A DNA stretch of 64,000 nucleotides, taken from positions 1,550,001 through 1,614,000 of the forward strand of contig NZ_FOIZ01000001.1 of the NCBI RefSeq assembly GCF_900109295.1. Direction: 5' to 3'. How positions within the stretch are numbered: the first letter of the stretch is position 1; the number at the start of each line of letters is the position of its first letter. This document shows positions 48,114 to 57,974 of this stretch, in pieces. The notes beneath the pieces were generated by a model. The model was not told the DNA's origin. It saw only the letters and a list, made by a program, of their open reading frames with translations, and searched no databases. Source of the stretch: Cognatiyoonia koreensis. GTDB lineage: Bacteria; Pseudomonadota; Alphaproteobacteria; Rhodobacterales; Rhodobacteraceae. A program made the translations under genes and the position numbers.

Positions 48114-48120
48114 GTGCAGT

Positions 48121-48495
48121 ATGCGAATTTTGCTTTTTGTCTTCCTGACGGCGGCAAATCCATGTTTTGCCGATCTGTCCTCGCCAGAGGCGCAGCTGCG
48201 CACCTTTGCCAATTGCGCGGGTCGGTTGACGGCACAACTTGAATTCGAATGGCTCATGCTTGACGGCAACTCTGCGGCAACGCAAGAACAGCGCCAACAA
48301 ATCGTCGATATCCTCAATTCAATGATCCCCGATGGCCGCGGACGCGAGGTGCTGGCTTGGCGCACGGATGCGCGCGCAGCGCAGCGCGGGCTGTTAGAAC
48401 GGGCGCAATTCGCAAGCGACAACACGGACGCCGCTTGGGCCAAAAAAGCAGCAGCCCGCTATCTTGCGTCCTGCACCGCCTTCCTGCTCAGCTGA
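48121..48495 (+). CDS. Small secreted hypothetical protein between cobS and cobT
   Basis: A 124-residue protein with a signal peptide (MRILLFVFLTAANPCFA). The helical mature part has cysteines in FANCAGRL and YLASCTAF that could form a disulfide. No family is recognised. I chose the ATG at 48121 because the signal peptide starts there; an ATG three codons earlier overlaps a TATAAT box. There is no ribosome site, and the transcript may be leaderless. Confidence 0.6.
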   Translation: MRILLFVFLTAANPCFADLSSPEAQLRTFANCAGRLTAQLEFEWLMLDGNSAATQEQRQQIVDILNSMIPDGRGREVLAWRTDARAAQRGLLERAQFASDNTDAAWAKKAAARYLASCTAFLLS

Positions 48496-48585
48496 AAAGT
48501 TCCACGCAATTGGTCCGAATTGGTCCTAATCCGGTCGCGATTGTGCGCAAGATCAGCGGCCAGATTATTCAACCGGAGCGACCCC

Positions 48586-48951
48586 ATGAAGATGAAAATC
48601 GGAACGGCACTACCTGACGACTATACGGTCGAACACTCAGATCTGGCCGAATCTGCCGCAACTTTGATTGCCCATGCCCTGCTTCCCCTCTTCGCGGAAA
48701 ACATGTCAGAAGACATCGCAAAGGCGAATGTCGAAGGGATCGTGACCGAACTCGCCTATCTTTTCGACGACGGCGAAATCCAACTTGGCGGAAAAACCTA
48801 CCGGCCCCGCCTCGCTTTCGTGGACGAAGACGGGCAGGTTCTGCCGGGTGCCGCCGCGCTCGACAATTTCCATGCACTGGCCGATGCGCCATTCGATATC
48901 GCGCCCGAAGCAAAAATCACCTTTGAAGAGGCGATTTACGACGCGGCATGA
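48586..48951 (+). CDS. Small hypothetical protein upstream of cobT
   Basis: A 121-residue acidic, mostly soluble protein: MKMKIGTALPDDYTVEHSDL, a helical middle and YRPRLAFVDEDGQVLPGAAA. No family is recognised. The ATG at 48586 has GGAG at proper spacing; the open frame extends 22 residues upstream without a site. It lies 65 bases before cobT and may be co-transcribed with it. Confidence 0.6.
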   Translation: MKMKIGTALPDDYTVEHSDLAESAATLIAHALLPLFAENMSEDIAKANVEGIVTELAYLFDDGEIQLGGKTYRPRLAFVDEDGQVLPGAAALDNFHALADAPFDIAPEAKITFEEAIYDAA

Positions 48952-49016
48952 GCAGCTGGGCACTGGTCAAGCGTGCCTGCGGGTTCTAGGTTGCCCAGCA
49001 ACAAAGGACCCGCGCG

Positions 49017-50897
49017 ATGACCAAACCCTCTGACAATCCGGCCGACCCGTTCAAAAAGGCCCTCGCCGAGGCCACGAAGGTCATGGCTGACGATCCGGAA
49101 CTGTCGGTCAGCTATTCGGTCGATCCCGCCGGTCAGACGGCAGACACGATCAGACTGCCACAGGTCAGCCGGCGCATGACGCGCGAAGAAGTGTTGCTTG
49201 CCCGGGGCACCGCAGATTCATTCGCGCTGCGCCACAAGTTTCATGATGCAAAAACGAACGCGCGCTACCTGCCACAAGGGCAAATGGCGCAAGATCTTTA
49301 TAATGCCATGGAAACTGCGCGGATCGAAGCGATTGGTGCGGAATACATGCCCGGTACCGCGGGAAACATCGACGCCAAGATCGGTAACGAGGCCATGCGC
49401 AAAGGCTATGACCAGATCAAGGCCCCTGCCGACGCGCCGCTCGCCACTGCAGCCGGATACCTGATCCGCCATCTTGCGACGGGTCGCGAAATGCCACCGG
49501 GTGCCGCAAACGTCATGGAACTCTGGCGCGGGTTTATCGAGGATAGCTGCGGCGGCACGCTGGAAAACCTTCAAGATATGCTGTCGGATCAGAAGGCATT
49601 CGCGAAATTTGCGCGACAGATGATTTCCGACCTCGGCTATGCGGATCAGCTGGGTGATGATCCCGACAATATCGACGACGATCAAGACGACGACGCCGAA
49701 GAAGGCGGCGACGATCAGGACGACGAGCCAGATAGCACCGGTCAGGACGATTCCGAGGATGACGAGGACGCCGGCACACCAGAGCAAAGCCAGGACGACC
49801 AGCAGGATGCCTCCGAAGCGCAGGTCAGCATGGACGATCAGGCCGATGCCGAGATGGGTGAAGAAACGGAAATGCCCGATGGGGAAGCCCCCCTCGAACC
49901 GCCCGCGCCTATGCCCATTTCCGAAGCTGACCCGGATTATCATGTCTTTACGACGGAATACGATGAAGAGGTGCTGGCGGAAGAACTCGCCGAGCCGGCA
50001 GAACTTGAACGCTTGCGGTCGTATCTTGACCAGCAGTTGGAGCCGCTCAAGGGGGCTGTCTCGCGGCTGGCCAACAAACTGCAGCGACGTTTGCAGGCCC
50101 AGCAAAACCGGTCTTGGGAATTCGACCGTGAAGAAGGCATTCTGGACGCGGGTCGGTTGGCCCGGATCGTGGCGTCTCCGACAACGCCACTTTCTTTCAA
50201 AGTCGAAAAAGATACCGAATTCCGCGACACTGTGGTGACCCTCCTGCTCGACAACTCCGGGTCCATGCGGGGCCGCCCAATTTCCATTGCGGCGATCTGC
50301 GCGGATGTGATGGCGCGCACACTGGAACGCTGCTCGGTCAAGGTTGAAATCCTCGGTTTCACGACGAAAGCCTGGAAAGGCGGGCAAAGCCGCGAGGAAT
50401 GGTTGAAAGCCGGACGGGAGGCCACGCCGGGCCGCCTGAACGATCTGCGCCATATCGTCTACAAGGGTGCAGATGCTCCGTGGCGACGCACACGTCCAAA
50501 CCTCGGACTGATGATGAAAGAGGGCCTGCTGAAAGAAAACATCGACGGTGAAGCCCTTGAATGGGCGCATCGGCGCATTGCCAACCGACATGAGCAGCGC
50601 AAGATCCTGATGGTGATCTCTGACGGAGCACCAGTGGATGACAGCACGCTGTCAGTCAATCCGGCAAACTATCTTGAAAAGCACCTGCGCGACGTCATCG
50701 CCATGGTGGAAAAGCGCAAAGCGGTCGAACTTGTCGCGATCGGTATCGGCCATGACGTGACACGTTATTACGACCGTGCGGTCACGATCACGGATGTGGA
50801 ACAATTGGCAGGTGCGATGACAGAACAACTGGCCAGCCTGTTTGACAGCGACCCACGCAAACGGGCGCGTGTTCTTGGGATGCGCAAAGCCGGATAA
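49017..50897 (+). CDS. cobT: Cobaltochelatase subunit CobT
   Basis: A 626-residue protein with the CobT layout. The N-terminal domain is followed by a strongly acidic linker (about residues 215-300, mostly Asp and Glu) and a C-terminal von Willebrand A domain. The metal-site motif is [10 protein letters not shown], and further VWA elements include [13 protein letters not shown]. It caps the CobS ring in the aerobic cobaltochelatase. The acidic linker is normal for the family. The gene begins directly after GCGCG without a strong ribosome site. Confidence 0.95.
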   Translation: MTKPSDNPADPFKKALAEATKVMADDPELSVSYSVDPAGQTADTIRLPQVSRRMTREEVLLARGTADSFALRHKFHDAKTNARYLPQGQMAQDLYNAMETARIEAIGAEYMPGTAGNIDAKIGNEAMRKGYDQIKAPADAPLATAAGYLIRHLATGREMPPGAANVMELWRGFIEDSCGGTLENLQDMLSDQKAFAKFARQMISDLGYADQLGDDPDNIDDDQDDDAEEGGDDQDDEPDSTGQDDSEDDEDAGTPEQSQDDQQDASEAQVSMDDQADAEMGEETEMPDGEAPLEPPAPMPISEADPDYHVFTTEYDEEVLAEELAEPAELERLRSYLDQQLEPLKGAVSRLANKLQRRLQAQQNRSWEFDREEGILDAGRLARIVASPTTPLSFKVEKDTEFRDTVVTLLLDNSGSMRGRPISIAAICADVMARTLERCSVKVEILGFTTKAWKGGQSREEWLKAGREATPGRLNDLRHIVYKGADAPWRRTRPNLGLMMKEGLLKENIDGEALEWAHRRIANRHEQRKILMVISDGAPVDDSTLSVNPANYLEKHLRDVIAMVEKRKAVELVAIGIGHDVTRYYDRAVTITDVEQLAGAMTEQLASLFDSDPRKRARVLGMRKAG

Positions 50898-50971
50898 ATC
50901 ACTGCCCTCTTGCAAGCGTCGCTGCCTCCGGCGGAAGTTTGATTGGACAAAGAAAAACAAAGGATCCGCCC

Positions 50972-52753
50972 ATGTTCCAGACGTTCGGTGCAAAGTCATC
51001 ACCCGAACAGGGTCCGCCCCGGCTGGCCAGATTGCGTCACGAGATTGCCGAGGAAGGCTTGGACGGCTTTCTTGTCCCCCGTGCGGATGCACATCAGGGC
51101 GAGTATGTCGCGCCGTGCGACGAACGTCTCGCCTGGCTGACGGGGTTTACCGGATCGGCAGGATTTGCCGCAATCCTCAATGACATCGCAGGGGTCTTCA
51201 TCGACGGCCGTTACCGTTTGCAAGTGCGTGCGCAAGTCGCAGATGATTTCACGCCGGTGCACTGGCCGGAAATGTCGTTGACGGACTGGCTTGAAACGCA
51301 AATGCCGGGTGGCGGAAACGTCGGCTTTGATCCGTGGCTTCACACCGTCGAAGATGTGGCCCGTCATGGAAAGACGCTTGGCAAGGCCGCCATTTCGCTT
51401 GTTGCCGTCGACAACCTCGTGGATCGCATCTGGACGGACAGACCTGCCCCGCCAGATGCGAAATTCAGCGCTCATCCGCTGGAATTTGCAGGCGAAGCCG
51501 CTGCAGAGAAACGAAAGCGCGTGGCCACCGAGCAGCCTGTCGTGATTACTTTGCCCGACAGCATCGCGTGGCTTTTGAACATCCGTGGCACGGATATCGA
51601 ACGCAACCCGGTGCCACAGGGTTTTCTTGTCTTGCATCCGGATGGCGCGGCCGATCTCTTTGCCGGACCCGGAAAAGCCGATGATATTGCAGACCATATA
51701 GGGACAGCCGTAACCGTCCATCCTGTTGACAGTTTCCTCGGGTTCCTGCGCGGCCTTGCCGGACCTGTACAGATCGACCCGAAAACCTGCCCGCAGATTA
51801 TCCGTACGACGCTGCAGGCAGCCGGGATCGCCGTGATCGAAGCGGACGACCCCTGCATTCTGCCAAAGGCCTGCAAGAACCCAGTCGAGATTGCCGGTGC
51901 CAAGGCTGCGCATTTGCGTGACGGAGCGGCGATGGTGCGGTTTCTGGCCTGGCTGGATCAGGCCGGCCCGCAGGGCGGGTTGACCGAAATCGACGTGGTC
52001 AAGGAGTTGGAGGGCTTTCGCCGCGACACCAACCAGCTGCGTGAAATCAGCTTTGACACGATCTGCGGCGCAGGTCCGAACGGGGCCATCGTCCACTACC
52101 GTGTGACCGAACAGACGAACCGAGCGATCAATCCGGGCGAGCTTTTGTTGGTAGACAGTGGCGGACAGTACCTTGACGGGACCACAGACATCACGCGCAC
52201 CATCGCTATCGGCACGCCAAGCCAGACGCATCGCGCCTGTTATACGCGCGTGCTGCAAGGCATGATCGCCATCAGCCGGGTCCGCTTTCCCAAGGGGGTC
52301 GGAGGGCAGCATCTGGATGCGCTTGCCCGCGTGCCGCTCTGGTCAGCGGGTATGGATTACGATCATGGAACAGGTCACGGGGTCGGGTCCTATCTCTGCG
52401 TTCACGAAGGGCCGCAAGGACTTTCACGGCGTGCAAAGGTTGCGCTGGAACCGGGGATGATCCTGTCCAACGAACCCGGATACTACCGCGAAGGTGCGTT
52501 CGGGATCAGGATCGAAAACCTGATCGTCGTCTGCCCTGCCGCGCCGCTTGAGGGTGCAGACGCACGCGAGATGTATGCCTTCGAAACCCTGACGCATGTG
52601 CCGCTGGACAGTCGGTTGATTGATGTTACTCTCCTCACGCAGGCAGAGCGGTTCTGGATCGACGCATATCATGCGCAGACTCTGGAAAAAATCGGCCCGC
52701 TTGTGCAAGGCGAAGCACTGGACTGGCTGACGACCGCTTGCGCCCCACTTTGA
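50972..52753 (+). CDS. Aminopeptidase P family metallopeptidase (M24)
   Basis: A 593-residue three-domain aminopeptidase P of the long eukaryote-like type. Two creatinase-like N-terminal domains precede the pita-bread domain. The five metal ligands are visible: two Asp in LLVDSGGQYLDGTTDITRT, His in HGVGSYLCVHE, and two Glu in ILSNEPGYY and YAFETLTHVP. It cleaves X-Pro bonds. The ATG at 50972 has AAAGGA upstream. A DUF427 gene follows after 54 bases. Confidence 0.92.
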   Translation: MFQTFGAKSSPEQGPPRLARLRHEIAEEGLDGFLVPRADAHQGEYVAPCDERLAWLTGFTGSAGFAAILNDIAGVFIDGRYRLQVRAQVADDFTPVHWPEMSLTDWLETQMPGGGNVGFDPWLHTVEDVARHGKTLGKAAISLVAVDNLVDRIWTDRPAPPDAKFSAHPLEFAGEAAAEKRKRVATEQPVVITLPDSIAWLLNIRGTDIERNPVPQGFLVLHPDGAADLFAGPGKADDIADHIGTAVTVHPVDSFLGFLRGLAGPVQIDPKTCPQIIRTTLQAAGIAVIEADDPCILPKACKNPVEIAGAKAAHLRDGAAMVRFLAWLDQAGPQGGLTEIDVVKELEGFRRDTNQLREISFDTICGAGPNGAIVHYRVTEQTNRAINPGELLLVDSGGQYLDGTTDITRTIAIGTPSQTHRACYTRVLQGMIAISRVRFPKGVGGQHLDALARVPLWSAGMDYDHGTGHGVGSYLCVHEGPQGLSRRAKVALEPGMILSNEPGYYREGAFGIRIENLIVVCPAAPLEGADAREMYAFETLTHVPLDSRLIDVTLLTQAERFWIDAYHAQTLEKIGPLVQGEALDWLTTACAPL

Positions 52754-52807
52754 TGCCGTCATCGACGGCCCCAACATCACCTGACATTCAGGGAAAGGAA
52801 ACCGGCA

Positions 52808-53149
52808 ATGGCTGAGCATATCAAAATTCGTCCTGCGTCCGGCACGTGGGTTGTCCGCGTCGCAGGTGCGGTCATCGGCGAAAGCAAAGCTGCGCTGGAA
52901 CTGACCGAAGGGGAATACCCGCCTGTGATCTACTTCCCGCGCGACGACATCGCCATGGCCTTTCTTGATCCATCCGATACAGAATCCACCTGCCCCTACA
53001 AAGGGAACGCCAGCTACTATTCGATCGCGGCGAAAAGCGGCACGATCCCTGATGCCGTCTGGTCGTATGAAGCGCCGAAAGCCGGGGTTGAGAAGATCAA
53101 GGACTACCTTGCCTTTAATCCAAACAAGGTCACGGTCGAAGAAGTCTAA
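52808..53149 (+). CDS. DUF427 domain protein
   Basis: A 113-residue protein. It shows YPPVIYFPRDDIAMAFLDPS, TCPYKGNASYYSI and AVWSYEAPKAGVEKIKDYLA, the DUF427 pattern. These small beta-rich proteins are widespread but have no settled function. AAAGGAAA lies before the ATG. It converges with the chloride channel gene, with only four bases between the stops. Confidence 0.92.
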   Translation: MAEHIKIRPASGTWVVRVAGAVIGESKAALELTEGEYPPVIYFPRDDIAMAFLDPSDTESTCPYKGNASYYSIAAKSGTIPDAVWSYEAPKAGVEKIKDYLAFNPNKVTVEEV

Positions 53150-53153
53150 GCGG

Positions 53154-54842
53154 TTATGAATGTTCTTCGGCGGCCGTTTCGGCAAGCGCCTTGTTCATCG
53201 CTTTCAATGCATCGACCTGAAACAGCGCACCCCACAGTTCCGGGGCGTCGGCTTCTCCACCCAATGTCACCACGGGTATGAACGGCTGATTGGCGGCCTC
53301 AAAAATTGGCATCGCTTGCTCAAGCGTTGCATTGCCGTCGATATAGACCCCCTCACCAATCAATTCCCAGCATTGGTCCTCGGGGGCGGCGCGTTTGTGA
53401 TCCATATCGCGCATGATATTTGCCACACGAAACTTGGTAAGTAGGTAGGCTTGCGGCCCGGCAGCGACATGCACGTTGCGCCGTTCCAGCTGTGTGAGGA
53501 AATAGGACCGATCCACCAGCCGCGATGAAATGGCCGACGAAAGCGATACGGCCACCATGACTGCCAGACCGGTCTGCCAGTCACCCGTCAGTTCGAATAC
53601 GATCAGCGTGGTTGAAATTGGCGCACCCAGCACCGCCGCCGCAACGGCCCCCATCCCCGCCAGGGCGTAAAGTGTTGCCGACCCCGATGCGCCCGGAAAT
53701 ATGCCGGTCGCGATAATGCCGAAAGCCAGCCCGGTGAGCGCGCCGACCATCAGCGACGGGGAAAATACGCCACCGCCCATCCGCCCGCCGATGGTAATGG
53801 CCACGGCCACAACCTTCAGACAGACAAAGACGATTGCATCGTGCAACAGCAACTCGCCCGTCAGTGCTGCGGATGTGGTTTCGTAACCGACGCCGATGAT
53901 ATGGGGATAAAAGATCGCAAGCCCGCCCAGCAACGCGCCTGCAACCGCTGGACGCACAAAGCGGGGCAGCCGCAATCCGTCCTGAATGAATGTACCGACA
54001 TCATCAGCCCAGAAGATCGCACGCATCAGAACGACAGAAATCAGTCCGCAGACAGCGCCCAGCAGCAAAAAGGCGGGTAGTTCGACATAGAAAGCGAGCA
54101 TGTTCTGGATCGGCAAACCGAACTCTGCAATGTCACCGAACACCAGCCGGTTGATGACCGTTCCGGCGACCGATGCGATGACGATGGGGGCAAATGCATG
54201 GACAGCAAAATGCCGCAGAACAACCTCTAGCGCGAAAAGCGCCCCGGCAATGGGCGCATTGAAACTTGCGGATACGGCGGCTGCGACGGCACAGCCCAGC
54301 AAGTCGCGGCCTGTGATCCCGTCAGCCTTGATGAACCGCGACATACCGGTCGAGATGACGGCAGCCAGGTGAACAACCGGTCCCTCGCGGCCGCTTGACC
54401 CGCCGGTCGACAGCGTAATCATAGAAGCAAGGGCCGATGCCACCCCCGCGCGCACCTCCACGCGTCCTTCATTCAGCGCCGATCCTTCGATCACTTCGGC
54501 CACAGACCGCACACGGCCGTCATTGGTGAAACGGTCCAGGATCAACCCGACAATCAGGCCACCAATGATCGGAATAACCAGGATGTGATACCAGCTCAGA
54601 CTGGCGGCAAAGCTGTGCAGCATGCGGATATCTTCGCTGCCGTAAAGCGTGGATTGCAGCCAGATGATCCCAAGGCGGAACAGCACCGCGACACTGCCCG
54701 CAGAAATCCCGATCGCAAGGGCAATGAACCAGAATTGAATTCCGCTGGGACCTTCCCTCTTCATGACCGACATCGCATTGCGGCAATCACCCGCGACCTT
54801 GTTGGCCCCTTGCGAGATCAGCGTTTTCAAAGGAATCGTCAT
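53154..54842 (-). CDS. ClC-family chloride channel/antiporter with CBS region
   Basis: A protein of about 562 residues. The membrane part has ClC selectivity-filter motifs: GSSGREGPVVHLAA with the gating glutamate, and MGGGVFSPSLMVGALTGLAF. About 130 C-terminal cytoplasmic residues resemble a CBS-type regulatory region (WELIGEGVYIDGNATLEQAM). The gating glutamate favours H+/Cl- exchange, although I cannot fix the mode. The start could be ATG 54842 or the internal MSVMKREGPSG; ribosome sites are poor. Confidence 0.88.
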   Translation of the reverse strand: MTIPLKTLISQGANKVAGDCRNAMSVMKREGPSGIQFWFIALAIGISAGSVAVLFRLGIIWLQSTLYGSEDIRMLHSFAASLSWYHILVIPIIGGLIVGLILDRFTNDGRVRSVAEVIEGSALNEGRVEVRAGVASALASMITLSTGGSSGREGPVVHLAAVISTGMSRFIKADGITGRDLLGCAVAAAVSASFNAPIAGALFALEVVLRHFAVHAFAPIVIASVAGTVINRLVFGDIAEFGLPIQNMLAFYVELPAFLLLGAVCGLISVVLMRAIFWADDVGTFIQDGLRLPRFVRPAVAGALLGGLAIFYPHIIGVGYETTSAALTGELLLHDAIVFVCLKVVAVAITIGGRMGGGVFSPSLMVGALTGLAFGIIATGIFPGASGSATLYALAGMGAVAAAVLGAPISTTLIVFELTGDWQTGLAVMVAVSLSSAISSRLVDRSYFLTQLERRNVHVAAGPQAYLLTKFRVANIMRDMDHKRAAPEDQCWELIGEGVYIDGNATLEQAMPIFEAANQPFIPVVTLGGEADAPELWGALFQVDALKAMNKALAETAAEEHS

Positions 54843-54912
54843 ACGCGCAACTCTGGTCCTGACCCTTGGACTGGCATAGGCTGTAAGCATACCGGAACCA
54901 AAGGGCTTTCAA

Positions 54913-56286
54913 ATGACCATAGAGACCGCTCTGACAGAGTTACAGTCAATTCTGGGGGACGGATTGTCCCGTTCGCCAAGCGATCTTGAGATACATGGCC
55001 GGTCCGAAACGCACTTCGCGCTGACCCCACCCGATGCCGTTGCATATCCGCTTTCGACGCAGGACGTCGCGGCCATTGTAAAGATCTGTGCCGCGCATCA
55101 TTGCCCGGTCGTCGCATGGGGCACAGGCACGTCACTTGAGGGGCACGCACTGGCCGTACGCGGCGGAGTCTGCATTGACCTGTCGCGCATGGACAAGGTG
55201 CTGGACGTGCAGGTGGACGACATGGATGTGCGCGTGCAACCGGGTGTCACACGTGAAGCGCTGAATACGGAACTACGCGCGACAGGTCTGTTCTTTCCGG
55301 TCGATCCGGGGGCCAACGCGTCGCTTGGCGGCATGGCATCGACACGGGCCAGCGGGACTACAGCCGTGCGCTATGGCACGATGCGCGACAACGTTCTGGG
55401 GCTAGAGGTCGTGTTGGCAGACGGGCGGATCATCCACACTGGTTCACGCGCGCGCAAATCCAGCGCGGGATATGATCTGACAGGGCTGTTTGTTGGGGCC
55501 GAAGGCACCCTAGGGATCATCACCGAATTGACTCTGAAACTACAAGGCCAACCCCAAGCCATCGGCGCAGCAGTCTGCGCATTTCCCGATGTGGCCGCAG
55601 CCGTCGATGCGGTCATCGCGACAATCCAGATGGGCGTGCCCATGGCGCGGATCGAATTCCTCGATACGGCCTCTGTCATGGCAGTGAACGCTTATGCGAA
55701 TATGAACTTACCAACGACACCGCATCTGCTGGTTGAATTTCATGGATCGGATAATGCGGTGAAGGAAGACGCCGAAACCTTTGGTGAAATCGCAAAAGAC
55801 TACAAAGGCAGCGATTTCGACTGGGCGACCCGCCCAGAAGACCGCAGCATGCTCTGGAAGATGCGGCATGAGGCCTATTATGCAATCCTTGCCAGCCGAA
55901 AGGGCGCACGGGCCATCGTCACGGACGTCTGCGTCCCGATTTCGCAACTCGCGACAGCCATCGCCGAAACAGAGGCAGACATCGCCGAGAGCATCATCAC
56001 TGGTCCGATCCTTGGGCATGTGGGCGACGGAAATTTCCATGCAATCCTGCTGATCGACGATACAAATACGACTGAACGATCCGCTGCTGAAAAGCTTGCG
56101 CACCGCATGGCCGAACGCGCGCTGCGGCTTGGCGGAACGGTGACGGGGGAACACGGGGTCGGCTTGGGCAAACTTGAATACATGCAGGCCGAACACGGTG
56201 ACGCGTGGGCAGTCATGGGACAGATCAAACGCGCGCTTGATCCTGACGGGATCATGAACCCCGGCAAACTGGTGCAGCAGAACTGA
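54913..56286 (+). CDS. FAD-linked oxidase, D-lactate dehydrogenase (cytochrome)/GlcD type
   Basis: A 457-residue flavoprotein. The FAD-binding PCMH domain has VAWGTGTSLEGHALAV and DPGANASLGGMASTRASGT, then GTLGIITELTLKL. The C-terminal cap ends with GHVGDGNFHAIL and the histidine loop GTVTGEHGVGLGKL. Such enzymes oxidise D-lactate or glycolate and pass electrons to cytochrome or the quinone pool. The genes needed for a GlcDEF complex are absent, which favours a single-subunit D-lactate dehydrogenase. It converges on recN with three bases between the stops. Confidence 0.9.
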   Translation: MTIETALTELQSILGDGLSRSPSDLEIHGRSETHFALTPPDAVAYPLSTQDVAAIVKICAAHHCPVVAWGTGTSLEGHALAVRGGVCIDLSRMDKVLDVQVDDMDVRVQPGVTREALNTELRATGLFFPVDPGANASLGGMASTRASGTTAVRYGTMRDNVLGLEVVLADGRIIHTGSRARKSSAGYDLTGLFVGAEGTLGIITELTLKLQGQPQAIGAAVCAFPDVAAAVDAVIATIQMGVPMARIEFLDTASVMAVNAYANMNLPTTPHLLVEFHGSDNAVKEDAETFGEIAKDYKGSDFDWATRPEDRSMLWKMRHEAYYAILASRKGARAIVTDVCVPISQLATAIAETEADIAESIITGPILGHVGDGNFHAILLIDDTNTTERSAAEKLAHRMAERALRLGGTVTGEHGVGLGKLEYMQAEHGDAWAVMGQIKRALDPDGIMNPGKLVQQN

Positions 56287-56289
56287 CGC

Positions 56290-57942
56290 CTAACCCTGCA
56301 TCAATTCCTTGGCTGCCGCACGCGCGGCGTCCGTGATCGTATCGCCCGACAACATACGGGCAATCTCGTCAATGCGGTCCGCATCGACCAATGGCGTCAC
56401 AGTGGACAATGTAGCATCAGCCTCTTGCCGCTTTTCCACACGCCAATGATGGCTGCCAAGGGCTGCGACCTGCGGCGAATGGGTTACAACCAAAACCTGC
56501 CCACCCTCGGCCAGATCAGCCAGACGGCGCCCCACCGCCGCCGCCGTCGCGCCACCGACACCGCGGTCGATCTCATCGAAAATCATGGTCATGCCACCCG
56601 CACCGGCTTGCGAAAGGCACACCTTCAGCGCCAGCAAAAAGCGCGAAAGTTCACCCCCCGACGCAATCTTGTTGAGGGGTCCGGCAGGCGCACCGGGGTT
56701 CGTGGCAACTGTGAACGCGACCATATCGCGACCATCCGGTCCGGGATCCGCGGCTGTGACGTCAGTTTGAAAAACCGCCCGTTCCATCTTCAGCGGGGCA
56801 AGTTCGGATGCCATGGCCGCATCAAGTTGCAACGCCGCGCTCTTGCGGGCCGCGCTTAGCGCATCAGCCAGCCCGTCATATGTCTGCTCTGCCGTGTGCA
56901 CAGCCCCAGCCAAAACCGATAGGTCAGATACGCCACTGTCCAACACGTCCAGCTTGGCACGCAACGCGTCGGCAAATTTCACCAGATCATCTGGCAGCAC
57001 GTCATGCTTGCGGGCAAGTGCGCGAATAGCAAAGAGACGTTCCTCGCAATCTTCCAGATCGGACGGATTGAAAGACAAGGCACTCAGGCAGGCTTCGACG
57101 CCACGTTGTGCGGTGTCCAATTCCAGCATGGCCCGCTCGATTGCGGCCAAAGGTTCGTCAAGACGGCCTTCGGTCCGGTCCGCCGCGCCGCCAAGCCAGC
57201 GGCTTGCATCGGTCAGCATCGCCTCCGCCCCTTGCAAGCCAAGCGCGTCCGCCGCCTTCGCAATATCAGCGCGGATCTTTTCGGCCCCTTGCATCAGCCG
57301 GCGCTGACTGTCCAGCGCGGCTTCCTCCCCGACTTCCGGTGCCAAGGCATCCAGTTCGGCCACGGCATGGCGCAAATAGTCTTCTTCTGCGCGAACCGCT
57401 GCTATCCTGGCTTCTGCGTCCTCTGCCGCTTTGCGCGCCTCACGCAGCCGCGCCCAGGCTTGGCGGGTCGCGTCGATGTCCGGGGCCAGTCCGGCAAAGG
57501 CGTCCAGCAAGGCGCGGTGGCCGCGCGGGTTCAGCAAACCGCGATCATCATGTTGGCCATGCAGTTCGATCAGCGTTTCCGACAATGCGCGTAACAGCTC
57601 ACCGGACACCCGACGATCGTTGACGAACGCCGTCTTGCGCCCGTCGGTCGTGTTGACGCGGCGCAGTATCAATTCGTCGTCAGGTTCAAAGGCGGCGTCT
57701 TCCAGAACAGCGCGGGCAGGATGAACGGCAGGCAGGTCAAACCAGGCTGTCACCTCGCCCTGCGCGGCACCTGCGCGGACAAGCTCTGCGCGCCCCCGCC
57801 AGCCCAGAACAAAACCCAATGAATCCAGAAGGATCGACTTGCCTGCACCGGTTTCACCAGTCAACACATTCAAACCCGGCTGAAACGCAAGTTCCAGCCG
57901 GTCGATGATCAGCATGTCGCGAATTTCAAGCCCACGCAGCAT
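56290..57942 (-). CDS. recN: DNA repair protein RecN
   Basis: A 550-residue SMC-like protein. Walker A is GETGAGKSIL near residue 30, and a long coiled coil covers about residues 150-370. The C-terminal head has the signature ASGGELSRFLLALK and Walker B TMIFDEIDRGVGG. It acts in recombinational repair of double-strand breaks. The order recN after bamD and lpxC is usual in this group. It is separated from bamD by 32 bases. Confidence 0.96.
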   Translation of the reverse strand: MLRGLEIRDMLIIDRLELAFQPGLNVLTGETGAGKSILLDSLGFVLGWRGRAELVRAGAAQGEVTAWFDLPAVHPARAVLEDAAFEPDDELILRRVNTTDGRKTAFVNDRRVSGELLRALSETLIELHGQHDDRGLLNPRGHRALLDAFAGLAPDIDATRQAWARLREARKAAEDAEARIAAVRAEEDYLRHAVAELDALAPEVGEEAALDSQRRLMQGAEKIRADIAKAADALGLQGAEAMLTDASRWLGGAADRTEGRLDEPLAAIERAMLELDTAQRGVEACLSALSFNPSDLEDCEERLFAIRALARKHDVLPDDLVKFADALRAKLDVLDSGVSDLSVLAGAVHTAEQTYDGLADALSAARKSAALQLDAAMASELAPLKMERAVFQTDVTAADPGPDGRDMVAFTVATNPGAPAGPLNKIASGGELSRFLLALKVCLSQAGAGGMTMIFDEIDRGVGGATAAAVGRRLADLAEGGQVLVVTHSPQVAALGSHHWRVEKRQEADATLSTVTPLVDADRIDEIARMLSGDTITDAARAAAKELMQG

Positions 57943-57974
57943 TTATTGCAGGATGGGCCGCAACCCATCGCCCC

